The notes beneath the pieces are model-generated. The model ran no database searches. It worked only from the letters and a program-made list of their open reading frames with translations, and was not told where the DNA came from. The translations under genes were made by a program, and so were the position numbers. Below are positions 40,701-51,800 of a stretch of 64,000 nucleotides of DNA, piece by piece. The stretch covers positions 13,957,686 to 14,021,685 of the forward strand of contig OU015534.1 in the NCBI GenBank assembly GCA_907165065.1. Reading direction: 5' to 3'. This stretch comes from Caprimulgus europaeus. Lineage: Eukaryota; Chordata; Aves; Caprimulgiformes; Caprimulgidae. Numbering within the stretch: position 1 is the stretch's first letter; every line of letters starts with the position of its first letter.

Positions 40701-43311
40701 ATAGGAGCTCTCAACATTCCCATGGAATTACACAGATTTGGTTATGTCCGTGTGATCTACATCCCTCCTTCAGACTGTAGGGAGGAGCACTTCACCACCT
40801 TCCTGCTGTCAAAAGGGAACATGTGAAATTGCCACCCAGAGCAATAGGCTGCAGGGGCTGGTGGTGGCCGGGGAGCTCCATACTGAAACAAGCAGCAGGG
40901 AGGGCCACTTTGGCAGGCTGAATATGACTGGGAGAGGAAGTAGCAAGGATAGAATTAGTTGAGTGAGTAGCCCAGAGAAAGGAGAGCAACTGAGCTCTGC
41001 TTCAAAGCTTTCCATGCCCAGGGAGGGCCAGCAATGTGTTTATTTCTGTCACAGTCAAGGAAACAGTCTTTGTGTAAATTCCTTCAAACTAGAGAAGGGT
41101 TGCACTAATACACACAACTGCCTATATTCTCCATTATCCTCCTAATGCAGGCAAACCTACAAGGCTACAAACAGTGACTAATTGTTTGGGCCAAAGGGGT
41201 AAAGATTTAAATGAGCTATTTCTCATTACTCTGTTAGAAAATATTGATTACACAGACACAGATGGCAAACACTAGTCATGCTGATATTCTCAAATCTCTA
41301 CACTGAACCTATCTGGTATACATTAATTATTTTTACAAGTTCAAATTATGACTGTTTTCCCTATTGACAAACATGGGTTAAAAACATAATAAACAGTGTG
41401 GATTTGTGTTGGTATTATTAATGAATTGGCAACAACTGTCTCTGTGCTGTTCATCTCTCAACAGCTGTTTATATTTTATTTTAAATCTGTAAAAACATTG
41501 CTTTGTAATCCCTTGATCTGTACCATAATTTCCTTTTGTTCTGAGCCGTTAAAGGTGTCTTTGAACTACTCAGGGGAAAGAAAAGGAAAAAAAAAAATAA
41601 AAAAGGCTACTCATCTGTTCCTTCAAGACAAGACCACTTTCATCATAAAAAATGAACATCATAAAAAATGAACACCAAAATCAAAGCAAAAAAACAAAGG
41701 TGGATGAACTCTGTACTGCAATAGGATAAAAGTCAGGATGAACTATCAGTCATTATTGCTTTAAATTACTCTTGATTTGTGCAAAGGAACAGACCAAGTC
41801 AGCTGTGCCTAATCTTTCTTCTGAGAGATCTTGTGCATTTATTCACTGCTCTCCGGTTTGCTAAGAATTCTGCTCACTGTTTGTCACAGCCAGGAACAAG
41901 ACTGTTAAGCTCACCCCTTGTTGATAAGTAGGTGTTGTTACTTATGGATATCCTGTTGTGTTTGCCTCCTAGAGTCCTAAATTTTCTTATTGTTCAAGCC
42001 ACAGTGATTTCAGGGCAGTGCTCTTTAAGAAATACAATGTCTAGCTGAAAATTTGTCAATATGAGTTCTAAAAATAGCTGAGGTATGAGCAAGTACAAAT
42101 AACCTTCTCTCAATTTTCTTCTCTGTAACAACTGTGTAACCGGAAAAAGAGGGGAAAAAATAAAAATTTTGAAAACTGGAATGAGAAGGCAGTGCCTCAG
42201 TTTGTGATTTATTGTATTGCTGAAGAGATTAGAGACAAAGCACACTTTTCAAACAATGTGCATAGGCAACTTAAGTATTCATTACACCACTGGAAGAGCA
42301 AAAGAAAACATGCCCAATGAGGAAAGCATTGTCAGGAAAGAGAATAACATCAAAAGATCTCTGGGCCAGACAGTTCAAATTAGAATAGCTCAAATGAAGC
42401 AAAGGAAACAAATAAGATTTACACTAGCATAATTCTGTTTTCTAAAGTTACACAATGCCATAAACTTACGGTTTGGGGAGAACATGTGGCCTTAGGGGAG
42501 CTGCATAAAGGTGATTATTAAAACATCTACTTAGATTGTAGTATATTAATGCATATATTTGATTTGAACAAACCTTTTGGGATTTAATGGCCACTTTTAT
42601 GCTCCAAACAGGTGAGCAATATTGTATAAGCTTCACAGTGTTTTTCACTCAGAGAATTCCATGAATACCAAATTTACCAAATTATGCTTTTAAAATAATA
42701 ATATTTTTTAAAAAGTAGCCAGACCCCTTTAACAGCACAATAGCCTCTTTATTACCCTGCTCTGGGAAGTATATGACATTCAAGAGAAGGCAGGAGAGAT
42801 ACAGACAGAGTAATCTAAAATGGACAAAAGAAAACCAAGAATCATTGTTCAGGAAAAAAGGGAAAGAAATATGAGAGGCTCCAATGTAAACAAAAACAGA
42901 GAAAAAGACTTGGAAAGAATTTCAGAAAAGAAGTATGTTTAATTGCCTACAGCCCCAGGAGAGGTAATTTATGTGCCAACAAGTTATGGAGGTTTTATGT
43001 GCCTATTAGTCTGCTATTCAATTAAAAAATGTGTACTTGCCATGGCAACCTCTGTGTCTCATGACACACATGCTAATTCTAAGATATCTCTATAGAGCAC
43101 CTTCTTAAAGAAACATATACCACAACAGCAGCCACAGTCTAGATTTCCACAGTCACTAAGAGGCAGTAAAAGGAATAGCCTATATAAAAATTAGGAATGA
43201 TAGGCTTGGGAGCGGGATGGGTAATCTTACTGTACCATTAGCAACTCCATATGGGAACCCAGCAGTGTAGTACATCCATGCAGTGCATTGCTGCACCTTA
43301 GGGCAGGTAGC
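34719..43311. other. Long unique stretch without recognised gene
   Basis: AT-rich sequence with short open frames on both strands. A 16-bp unit is tandemly duplicated at 41641-41672. I recognise no exon, RNA or TE. Confidence 0.55.
41641..41672. repeat. Two-copy 16-bp tandem duplication
   Basis: The unit CATCATAAAAAATGAA occurs twice in a row without mismatch, next to a longer A-rich stretch. It looks like replication slippage. Confidence 0.85.
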
Positions 43312-45380
43312 TCACCACACAACCTTGCCAGCATTTCCCCTGCATTCCCCTTCTTGCCCACCAAGGTAATATACTCCTACACTTTGAAACAATGGTGCTT
43401 TTCCTGTGGGATCTGTTTCAGACTGGCTCACTAATTCCATAGGCCCTGCTTCCACTGAATCTGTGTAAGCTTTCAAGAGTACTCTATTTAAAGCCTGCCA
43501 GGACATGCACCTTCCCTTTGTTTCAGCCTTTGCTGCCTCAGAATTCCCTTCCTCATGAGCCCACGTCAGACTCACTGTTCTCAGCAGTAATTGTCCTTCT
43601 CCCTCTTCCTTATTTGAGCTTTCCATACAACAGCTATTGGCAAGGCTGGTTTTCTACTCACTGGTTTACTCCTTTTCAAATAAGGAGTATCTGCTGCCAA
43701 ACTTCTTGGTCAGCTGCATGTAATTAATAGATCAAAGCATTTGTCACACACACAACCAGAGGAATGAACCTCCTTCAAAAAAAAAATGTATCACTATTCA
43801 TAATTTTTAAGGAGAATTTAAGTACAATCCTTATGAAAGTAAGGACAAGCAGGCATTGAAAGGATAACCTACGTTTCCAGTGGCTTTCTTGTCATTAATG
43901 GTGTCTCACTATCATCTTCCTCCCCTTCAATAACTACTGAAAGCATATCAGATTACTCTTCCTGTGGATCTTGAACAAGGCAGTCCTCTTTGCTTGTCTG
44001 CAGCTCATTTATGGCTAGTGCTAAAGCACATAGAATACCAAAAAAGGAAAGTATCACCTTGTGTAAAGTTCTGGATTTGCTGAGGATTAAGCTTCAATCG
44101 CATTTCAAAGACATCTTCTTCTTTCCTTGCTTTCCCTAATAACAAGAAAGCTAGTCTTACAGCAGTCACTATGTTCAAACATTCACTGTTTACACTAAGG
44201 TGTTGGAGTTCCCATACAGCTTTCTGCATGTAAGCACTTCAGAATTGCATACTATGAGAAAATGGTTATAAGTCACCAGATCAAATCCTTTGTAGTCATA
44301 AACAATGTCACAGAAGTCTTGTTTTGAAAGATTCACAGCACACCCAGTCCCATTTTTAATGGTAGGAAAATACTTGTTAGGTTTAAGGAAGCACAAACCA
44401 GCACTGACCTGTGAGGGGCAGCTACTTTAAACACTATAACTGATGAACATGTTGCTGCATTTAATACTTTCACCTGACACCAACAGAGCACAATGAAACA
44501 GCAGCAAACTACAATTTCAAATTTAGCCCCTTCACCTAGACTTTGTTTTCAATAGCTGTGAGATATGAAGTTTTACTTGCATTTCTGAGGCAAAGAAGCT
44601 TCAGGCTGTAGTTCCTCACAACAGTAATAACAAAACCACACTCAACTCACATGGCTTATCCAAAGTTTAAGAGAGGGGCAACAATACCACTTAAATCTTC
44701 TTGGTTCTGAATCCTTCCCAAAATTTGAACAAACAGCAAGCTGTCTTGCTTCTCTGGAAGGTAATAAGCCTTAGAGACCACCTGATAGCTTACCAGCAAC
44801 ATATTAGTGTCAGCTGTGGAGGACCAGCTTTCACACTGGGGTGAAGATAGATTTCATCTGGTAGTAAAAAGTTTTCTTCACCACCACCCCACCACCCCCC
44901 CCCCCCCCCCCACCCCCCCCCCCCCCCGACCCCACCCCGCCGTGTTGTTTTCTCCCACATCAGATTAGACTGCATACAATATGGAATGGAAATATGAAGT
45001 CTGGGTTGAATTCAAGATAACTGCTGTCCATAGCTCCTTACGAGATTTACCTCTCCTTAGTATTTGTATTGATGCTGCAAGAGCATTTTCAAAGGAAAGA
45101 AAAACATTTTCCTGAGAGATGAGGAATACATGACTCAGTACATAATGCAAACTGTGTGTTAGGAACTGTAATCTGTGTCAAACTGAGGAAAGTTTTGAAC
45201 ATGTTTGGTATGAATACGCTGTACTAAATGTATATTGCAACTCTTCCCACCCAAGGGAGGAACAGATCTCAGCTGCTTTTTCACATGATGGATGTGAGTG
45301 ATTTTCATGAGCAAGCTACATTGTCCTTTTTGTATTACATCTGTATGATCCTGGGAGGCGAAAGTAGCTAAAAGCATCAA
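43312..45380 (-). other. Minus-strand-biased coding-like segment, unidentified
   Basis: Across these 2 kb, six frames of 60 codons or more lie on the minus strand and only one on the plus strand. The minus-strand frames are staggered and together cover much of the segment. Apart from a glycine run made by the poly-C tract, their residue make-up is mixed rather than low-complexity. This is what a decayed protein-coding insertion or retrocopy would look like, but chance remains possible because the frames are short and I recognise no family, domain or catalytic motif. No single intact frame spans the segment. It could be an old host-gene copy, part of a mobile or viral fossil, or nothing. The boundaries are those of the outermost frames, not of a known gene. 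Confidence 0.2.
44878..44940. repeat. Poly-C / CCCAC tract (G-quadruplex-prone on minus strand)
   Basis: About 60 bp almost wholly C, with A at CCACC interruptions and a final CGACCCCACCCCG. The minus strand carries many G runs of four or more, so it can form G-quadruplexes. Run lengths in such a tract are often wrong in assemblies. The glycine- and tryptophan-rich frame on the minus strand here is an artefact of the tract. Confidence 0.9.
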
Positions 45381-45399
45381 TTTTGATACAAATCCTTTA

Positions 45400-45620
45400 T
45401 GGTCTTTAAATTGGGCACTGCCACTTTAATAAGCCACACCTGGTTAAGATTCATGTTCTGATGAATTCCTCCCGCTGTAATGAGCCCTGAACATCAGGCT
45501 GAGGCTGTGATCAAGACAATACAATTAATCACCAGACCGTGCACAATTTCAGTAACATGAAAATTGCACGCAGTTAGATTTTCTAAGTAAAACTAATATT
45601 TCACGCATTGGAAAGGGTGA
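45400..45620. promoter_or_regulatory. Possible conserved non-coding element
   Basis: This is a short stretch of non-repetitive, mixed-composition sequence with several CpGs (near 45472, 45538, 45569 and 45604) in an otherwise CpG-poor region. It has a CACACCTG E-box-like word near 45435, an ATTAATC homeodomain-like word near 45523, and the hairpin at 45538-45570. This style is typical of developmental enhancers, but conservation cannot be tested from one sequence, so the call is a guess. Confidence 0.2.
45538..45570. repeat. Imperfect inverted repeat (hairpin), 13-14 bp arms
   Basis: The left arm CGTGCACAATTTCA (45538-45551) and the right arm TGAAAATTGCACG (45558-45570) are reverse complements apart from one bulged base and one mismatch. 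They are separated by the 6-base loop GTAACA. It could be a dyad transcription-factor site or a small hairpin, but it is short for a microRNA precursor. Confidence 0.7.
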
Positions 45621-46659
45621 AGTTTCAGTACATAACAAAAAATAATTTTGGAGGTCTGAAAAAACCTGGCAGTCAGCAGGGCCACATGAAGGTGAATACA
45701 TAAATCAAATAACTACACCATCTGTTATAGAAAACTTAACAGGAATTAAGTGGCCCATATTTTCTAAAAATATCTTTCTTCACAGTGTGCAGAAGCACTG
45801 AATATCTAAGGAGGAATACTGGAATTGGACTTTAATTAGGAAACTTTGAGTTTTGAATACAACATGAGCTTAGTCAAACTATCAGAAAGATAAGCTTATT
45901 AGGAGAGAAATCGGAATAATATTTGCATGGCAAAAAAAATAGATCATTTTGGTGGGAGGAAGATGGGGGATGAAAAACATGTAGTGGCCCCATTTTCAGT
46001 ATTTTTTCAGCTGCAGATTGAGGCCTCACAGAGAGGCACAAACAGTGAGAGGCAGGCCAAGGCCAATTTCTGGGAGGCTTTTTATTCTGGTGTGATCTAA
46101 AATATAGTGGTCACTTAAGTAATTTGAAAATTCACAAGCAAAAAAGGTTTCCTGTGTATTTGAAAGTATATTTCCATGCAGCAGTTGTTTCTATGTAAAT
46201 GCAGTATTCGCCAGAAATCCCATTCAAAGTGCAGAGACAAAATGCAATTGTCACCTCTTTCTAGGCTCACCTCCAATACCAGCTGGTGGGACGGCACAAC
46301 TTCTGGAGAGTGCTGGTAGCTCCTTTCTTCCCTTTCCCCATTAAAAGAAAAGCATGGTAATTTGTTTTCTCCACCATTCGGTTAGAAAAACCCCAGGGAT
46401 TTTTTTTTTCTTTTCCTCAAGAGTTTGCACATCTCTAATCAAGGTATCTAAAAGTCCTGTCTGCACACAAACAATAAAGATAAAAAACAGCAGGCAAAAC
46501 TAAAAAGCCTTATATAGGAGTGGAATAACAAAGACAGATTTCCTTAGAGAGGAGGTATATATACTTGTCCAAGAATTGATACAAAAACCTAAACAGAATA
46601 GATTAAATGAGATGGTACAACTGAATGTTTTAGGAAAATTATTTTCAGACTATGTAATC

Positions 46660-46697
46660 AAGAAGGGAGGGAGAAAGGAAAAGAAGGAAAGGAAGGA
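46660..46697. repeat. Purine (GGAA/GGGA) tract
   Basis: About 38 bp of nearly pure A and G with repeated GGAA and GGGA words. Confidence 0.8.
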
Positions 46698-48125
46698 CAC
46701 AGGAAAAGGCAAAGTGACACACAGGAAGACAATAAACAAAACACATTTTTAAAAAGAAGGAAAAAGGCTGATTTTGAGGGAATATATTGAGATTTAAATC
46801 TAAAACAAAAATAAAATAAAATTTTCCTATTTCTGGTTCTGCCATTGGTCTGCTCCAGCTGACAATTTCTTCTGCTCCCCCTCCTCAATCCTGTCTTCTC
46901 CACAGACACTTTAAATTCTCTTGGGAAAGACCTCCTATTATATATATTTCAGAGTGTCTGACAAAATAAAGCCTTGCTTTCAGCTTGTGTTTCTTAATAT
47001 TACTGGAGCACAAACAGTAAAGAGCAGTAATGATAATAGTTAGGAAAGCTGCTCAATAATTTTTCACCTGAACATTTTTAACAGCAAATGGCAGTTCTGT
47101 GACACTGATTTAGTTCAACTAGGCCTTTCTATCAGGAAAACTGGAAGAAAATATCACGTTTCATCTCAGTTCATCCAAAATAAAACTACTTGCTACCTCA
47201 ACTGATCCAAAACACTTCAGAAACTTGATTTCATAAACTGCACATGGATTCATGGGAATTAATCTTTTAAATAGCAGCAGCTGGAGCTTATTACAAATTC
47301 AAGTCCAGCTAGAGTCTGTTAGACACCGAAACAGCAACTACTATAGCACCACATAATTTAAGACTGAGCTGACTTTAAACAAATAAAATTATATATTTAT
47401 GTGAAAATCCTGGAAAAAACCCATCTTTTCCAATGAAAAAAAATCCCAACTTTTAAAAATCTATGAAAAAATATAATAGTTCAATATTTAATCCTGCTTC
47501 AAGATAACATCCTGACATGTGAATATTTGGGATTTTTAACAGAGCAATGAATTTTTTTTAATTGCAATTACTGAGGAACAGTTACTGGATATTAGCAATA
47601 ACCTCACTGTGTGATTCCCAGACTGACAGTGACAAGGAGTGATCACCTACAATGGAAGGGAAGAAAGGAAAGAAGTAATTCTTCAAAAGTTAGAAAACAA
47701 TCTTGCAAAGTGCTAAAAGCCAGATTTCCATGGAAAGTAATAGATAAGTGAAGCAGTTCCAGATGCCGTTCGATGGTGTAAAGAATAATCAAAGGATATT
47801 TTGAAGACGCATACTTCTAGAAATGACTAAAAAATTATTTTTTTGTGTGTGTTACTAGAAATGGGAGATAGAAAGAATAGAGATGTGCTGTAATTAAAAT
47901 GGCTCCCATTACATAAAACACATGTATAGGCAGGGAAAAAATGAATTTTTATATGTAGAAATATATCTTTAAAACATAATAAAAAGAATATTGACATATA
48001 TATAAGGATAATCACAGGAATAAATTTTTTTTTGTGGGTTTGTTTGAACGTCCTTGATTTTCTTGGAGCAACTGTTTATTGCCTTATTCTGTGTTTGTTA
48101 ATGCACATTAAATACTCCAAAATTA

Positions 48126-48147
48126 TTAATTATTAATAAATAATTAA
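48126..48147. repeat. Perfect AT-only palindrome, 9-bp arms
   Basis: The left arm TTAATTATT (48126-48134), a 4-base spacer AATA and the right arm AATAATTAA (48139-48147) are exact reverse complements. Each arm carries TAATTA or AATTA homeodomain-type core words. In sequence this AT-rich, a chance origin is quite possible. Confidence 0.85.
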
Positions 48148-48785
48148 CTAATTTTTATTAAAGCTGATTTGAGTCATGTATTTCCCAGGTTGTCAATGGC
48201 TGGAAGATCAACAGAGATAATATAGGCATTCTACAGTCAACACTAGGGTACATCCATACTGGGATGTGCACTGGTGTTCAGAGAAATGCATGGCAACCCT
48301 GAAGAAATAAGCTTAGGTTCAGGAGCTGCCTTGCTGAGAAATTTACCCCTAGCACTCAGCATCCCAGCAATCCACAAGGACAAAACAGGAAGCTGCTCAC
48401 CTCACCCAAAATACCTCCAGTTGCTAAGGCAGGGTGAAAATGTGCCGCTTCAGGCCAGGGAGCAGAAGCACCTTTAGCTTTCTTGCACTATGCACTACAT
48501 TATTAAGAAGCTGTTAGAGCCCGTGATGGGGTGGTATCCTGGGCCAATGGGTCACTTCAGCAGACACATGGAGGTCAGCAGCCATGTGGTCAGGACAGTA
48601 GTACTCCTCACACATATTCGCTGGGTCCTTCAGGCATCCTCAGTGCAGATACAATGTCTGGCTCCTTGGAAGAGGATGTTGCCAAGGGCTACACTTGGAG
48701 TAAAACTAAACACACTTTCAAGCCTAAATTGAGAGCAGAATGTATTGGTAGGGATATAGCAATACGCCTGGCTCTAAGGCATGAG

Positions 48786-48814
48786 TGCACACACACACAT
48801 ATATATACACACAT
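48786..48814. repeat. (CA)n(TA)n microsatellite
   Basis: A run of CA units followed by TA units and again CA, about 29 bp in all. Confidence 0.85.
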
Positions 48815-51800
48815 AGTTTATTTAAAGATTTTAATGTTAGCATTATAATTAGGCCCACAAATATATTGTGTCTGTATATCAAATTAAGCTCCAGTAACCA
48901 GGGATTTTCTAGCAATATATACTAGGGTTGAATTCCTGTAATCCTCATATTAAAAATCTTTGACCATAACAATATATATTTAAATAAATAGCCTGTTACT
49001 TTGCTCATGCTCACTGAGTGTTATTACTACCTCTTTCCAAGAGAGAGCAGTAGTGAATTGTGCTATAGTTACACTAGATAGTTTTACTCAAACACACTCA
49101 ATTTACATTTTCGACTCTATAACCTTTCAACCTATTGACCCTGAAAAATGCTTCAACATAACGTGACACATATAAATGTTTAAAGTCCAAAGGGTAATTA
49201 TCTATATTCATAGTTAAAACTGTGCCTTGATTTCACAATAGAAACCATATGTTCACTCAAAACACTTTCAATAGGCTAAATAACACCCAGATTAACCCTG
49301 AGTTAGTTTACTGGTTAAAATAATAGCAGCATCTTCTTCTAATTCAGTAGTTCATTTATCATTTTTGATCAAGGCACTAAATGTGAACTTTCAATATTTG
49401 AAAGCTTAACTTGAAAAATAAACTGCATGCAAGAATGATAGAAATTGTACCAATTCTTAAATTTTATCTTTGGTGTCATGTAATGTTCCTGATAACAGCT
49501 CAAAATATGTTATTGAGATTGAAGTAGAATTCTGTGTTACCTTGCATTTAATAGACTAATTCGCTCTCCCAGAAGAAAAGGGCAATGACTTTCTGACTTG
49601 TTTTTGTACAGAGAACAGTGCTTAACAGATTGCCATTTAGAATAATTTTTTCCTATTTTCCTTTATGAAAAATGCCTTTGTCCCAAATCACTCCTAGGAA
49701 GTATGAAAAGTGTAGAGCACAAGCACTGTAACACTCATGTAAGGCCTCAGCAGCAGCAGTAAGAAAAGTATAGCAGTGAATGTTATACTAAATGGGACTT
49801 CAGTTACGTTTTAAAATAAGCAAACTACTTAGATACACATCCCATTATCTTGTTTCTAGTAAGATAGAAAAAGATTATTTTCAACCTTTGGAATCACTGC
49901 AGCAGAAAATTACAAACAGAAGAAAAAATTGTATATTACAGAAGTAATGACAAGTCAAAGGAAAGAGACACACTTTAAAAAAATAGCAAACAGGCAAATG
50001 ACTTTTCAGTGAGTGCCAACTCTGCACATTAGACTGGTTAAAAGCTCCTTCTCTCCCTGCTTGTCAAGTCATTGTTCCCTGTCAAGCAGCAGAGAACACC
50101 TCCAGCTAGTACATGATATACAGGATGCTTCATCAAAGAAGGTATTCTCTGTCTTTTTGAATTTGAATTGACATTTTCTGTATGGATATAATAAAAGCCC
50201 TATGGAAATAGTAATGGGCTTTGGTGCAAAAGAAGCTGGGAATTTTGCAGAAGGTTAATTGGAATGCTGGTCTCATTTCAAAATGACATGGTTACATGTG
50301 GAAATTATTGTCGTAAATTTTTAAGTTGTACATAAGTACACCTATGAAAACAAAACAAAAATAAATCTTTGCCTGGTCTTCACCTGAGATTCAGCTTTAC
50401 ACAGTGAAATTCAGCTTTTGTGCATTCAAGATGCTTTGTTCCACCTCTTCTGTCTTGGAACAGAAAAATTATTCTCTTGCAGGGAGAGGCTGTGGCCATG
50501 TGTTTGGTTTATTAAAATAAGAGTGTTGTCCCTAATAAATCTGGAATCTTCCCTTGAACTGCTGGCATTCTAAAATGTTGTAATTTTACATCCATCATTG
50601 CATGATATACCCTAAACAAGTCAGTGGAACCATTCACCCTTAGAAAAGCTGGCACTCAACCAATTTATTCACTCTGCAAGAGTCTTTATACAGTTCTCTT
50701 GTACACCTTTGCCATCATTTATGCATCATTTACCATAGAGACAGGAACTCCTAATAAATTTGTTATACTGAATGCTGTAAGTAAATCAGAAAGGTTTTAA
50801 TATTTAATAACTCAATGACTCTGTAGCCTTCATTTTGTCATATTGTAGATTATTTCTGGTGAAGCTTTACTTGAGTCTCAGTGTTATTTATCAGCAGTCC
50901 TTCTGCACATCACCATATAAACCAAAACACATTGCTGAGCATTTGTGTTTTTATGATAATTTTTTGCAAGATTAGTCCAAGTTAATAGGGGTACAGTATG
51001 ACTTTCCTGGCTATGTGTAATTACAATTTGGATTGGATGAACTTTGAAGAGGACTAAGAATTTGTCAGAATTGTTTGCTGTGTTTGCAGACCAAAATATT
51101 TTTTAAATTCCAGCTGAAGGAGTGTTTCTTTCTGCTCCATCTGAAGTGAAATTATAGTAGGGGTTCACAAATGAATGAGCTTGATTAGTGGTCCTACTGG
51201 AAGATCCTGAGGTGGAGGAATGCAAGAGCAAGAGAGTAGGTGTCTACATAATACATACGAATAAATATATGGATACCCATCTGTTCCCATGTCACACAGT
51301 TGTAGTCCTGTTATGGCCTCAGGGAGGAAGAAGAGCTGGGGACAGAAAGCATGACCCCTTCAATGCCTGCAGTGGATTTTCTCGAGGCTGGGAGCTGCTG
51401 CCATCTCAGTTCAACATCGCTCTTGTGACAGTGGCATCTGATCATGCTGAGCTGAGGAACCTCCTCATTTGTAAAAGTGGAAGAGCATTTTCTGTGCTTT
51501 TCATTACATTTTAAACCAAGAGAAAAGGTGGATAACAAAGACAGGTGAAGAGTTCACTAGATTTCTCTCTCAGTAAGTCAACCAGTAAAGAAGTGATACA
51601 TTGTTAATTTTAATCAAGCTAAATCATGCTCTGCAGATTAACAGATTCCTGACTGTTAATGCCGAAAGCGATAAAAAAGAGAGGTTGTTAGAAAACAAGT
51701 CAAGCAGCAGTTCCTGTTGTTAAAATGCTGGAACCAAATTTATTTACAGACATAAAGACAGCAGAGAAAGAAACTTTCATCATCATCAACATGTAAATGA

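Noticed and set aside
44790-44975. Glycine- and tryptophan-rich minus-strand frame
   Set aside because: The Gly/Trp run is a direct product of the poly-C tract and is not a real protein feature.
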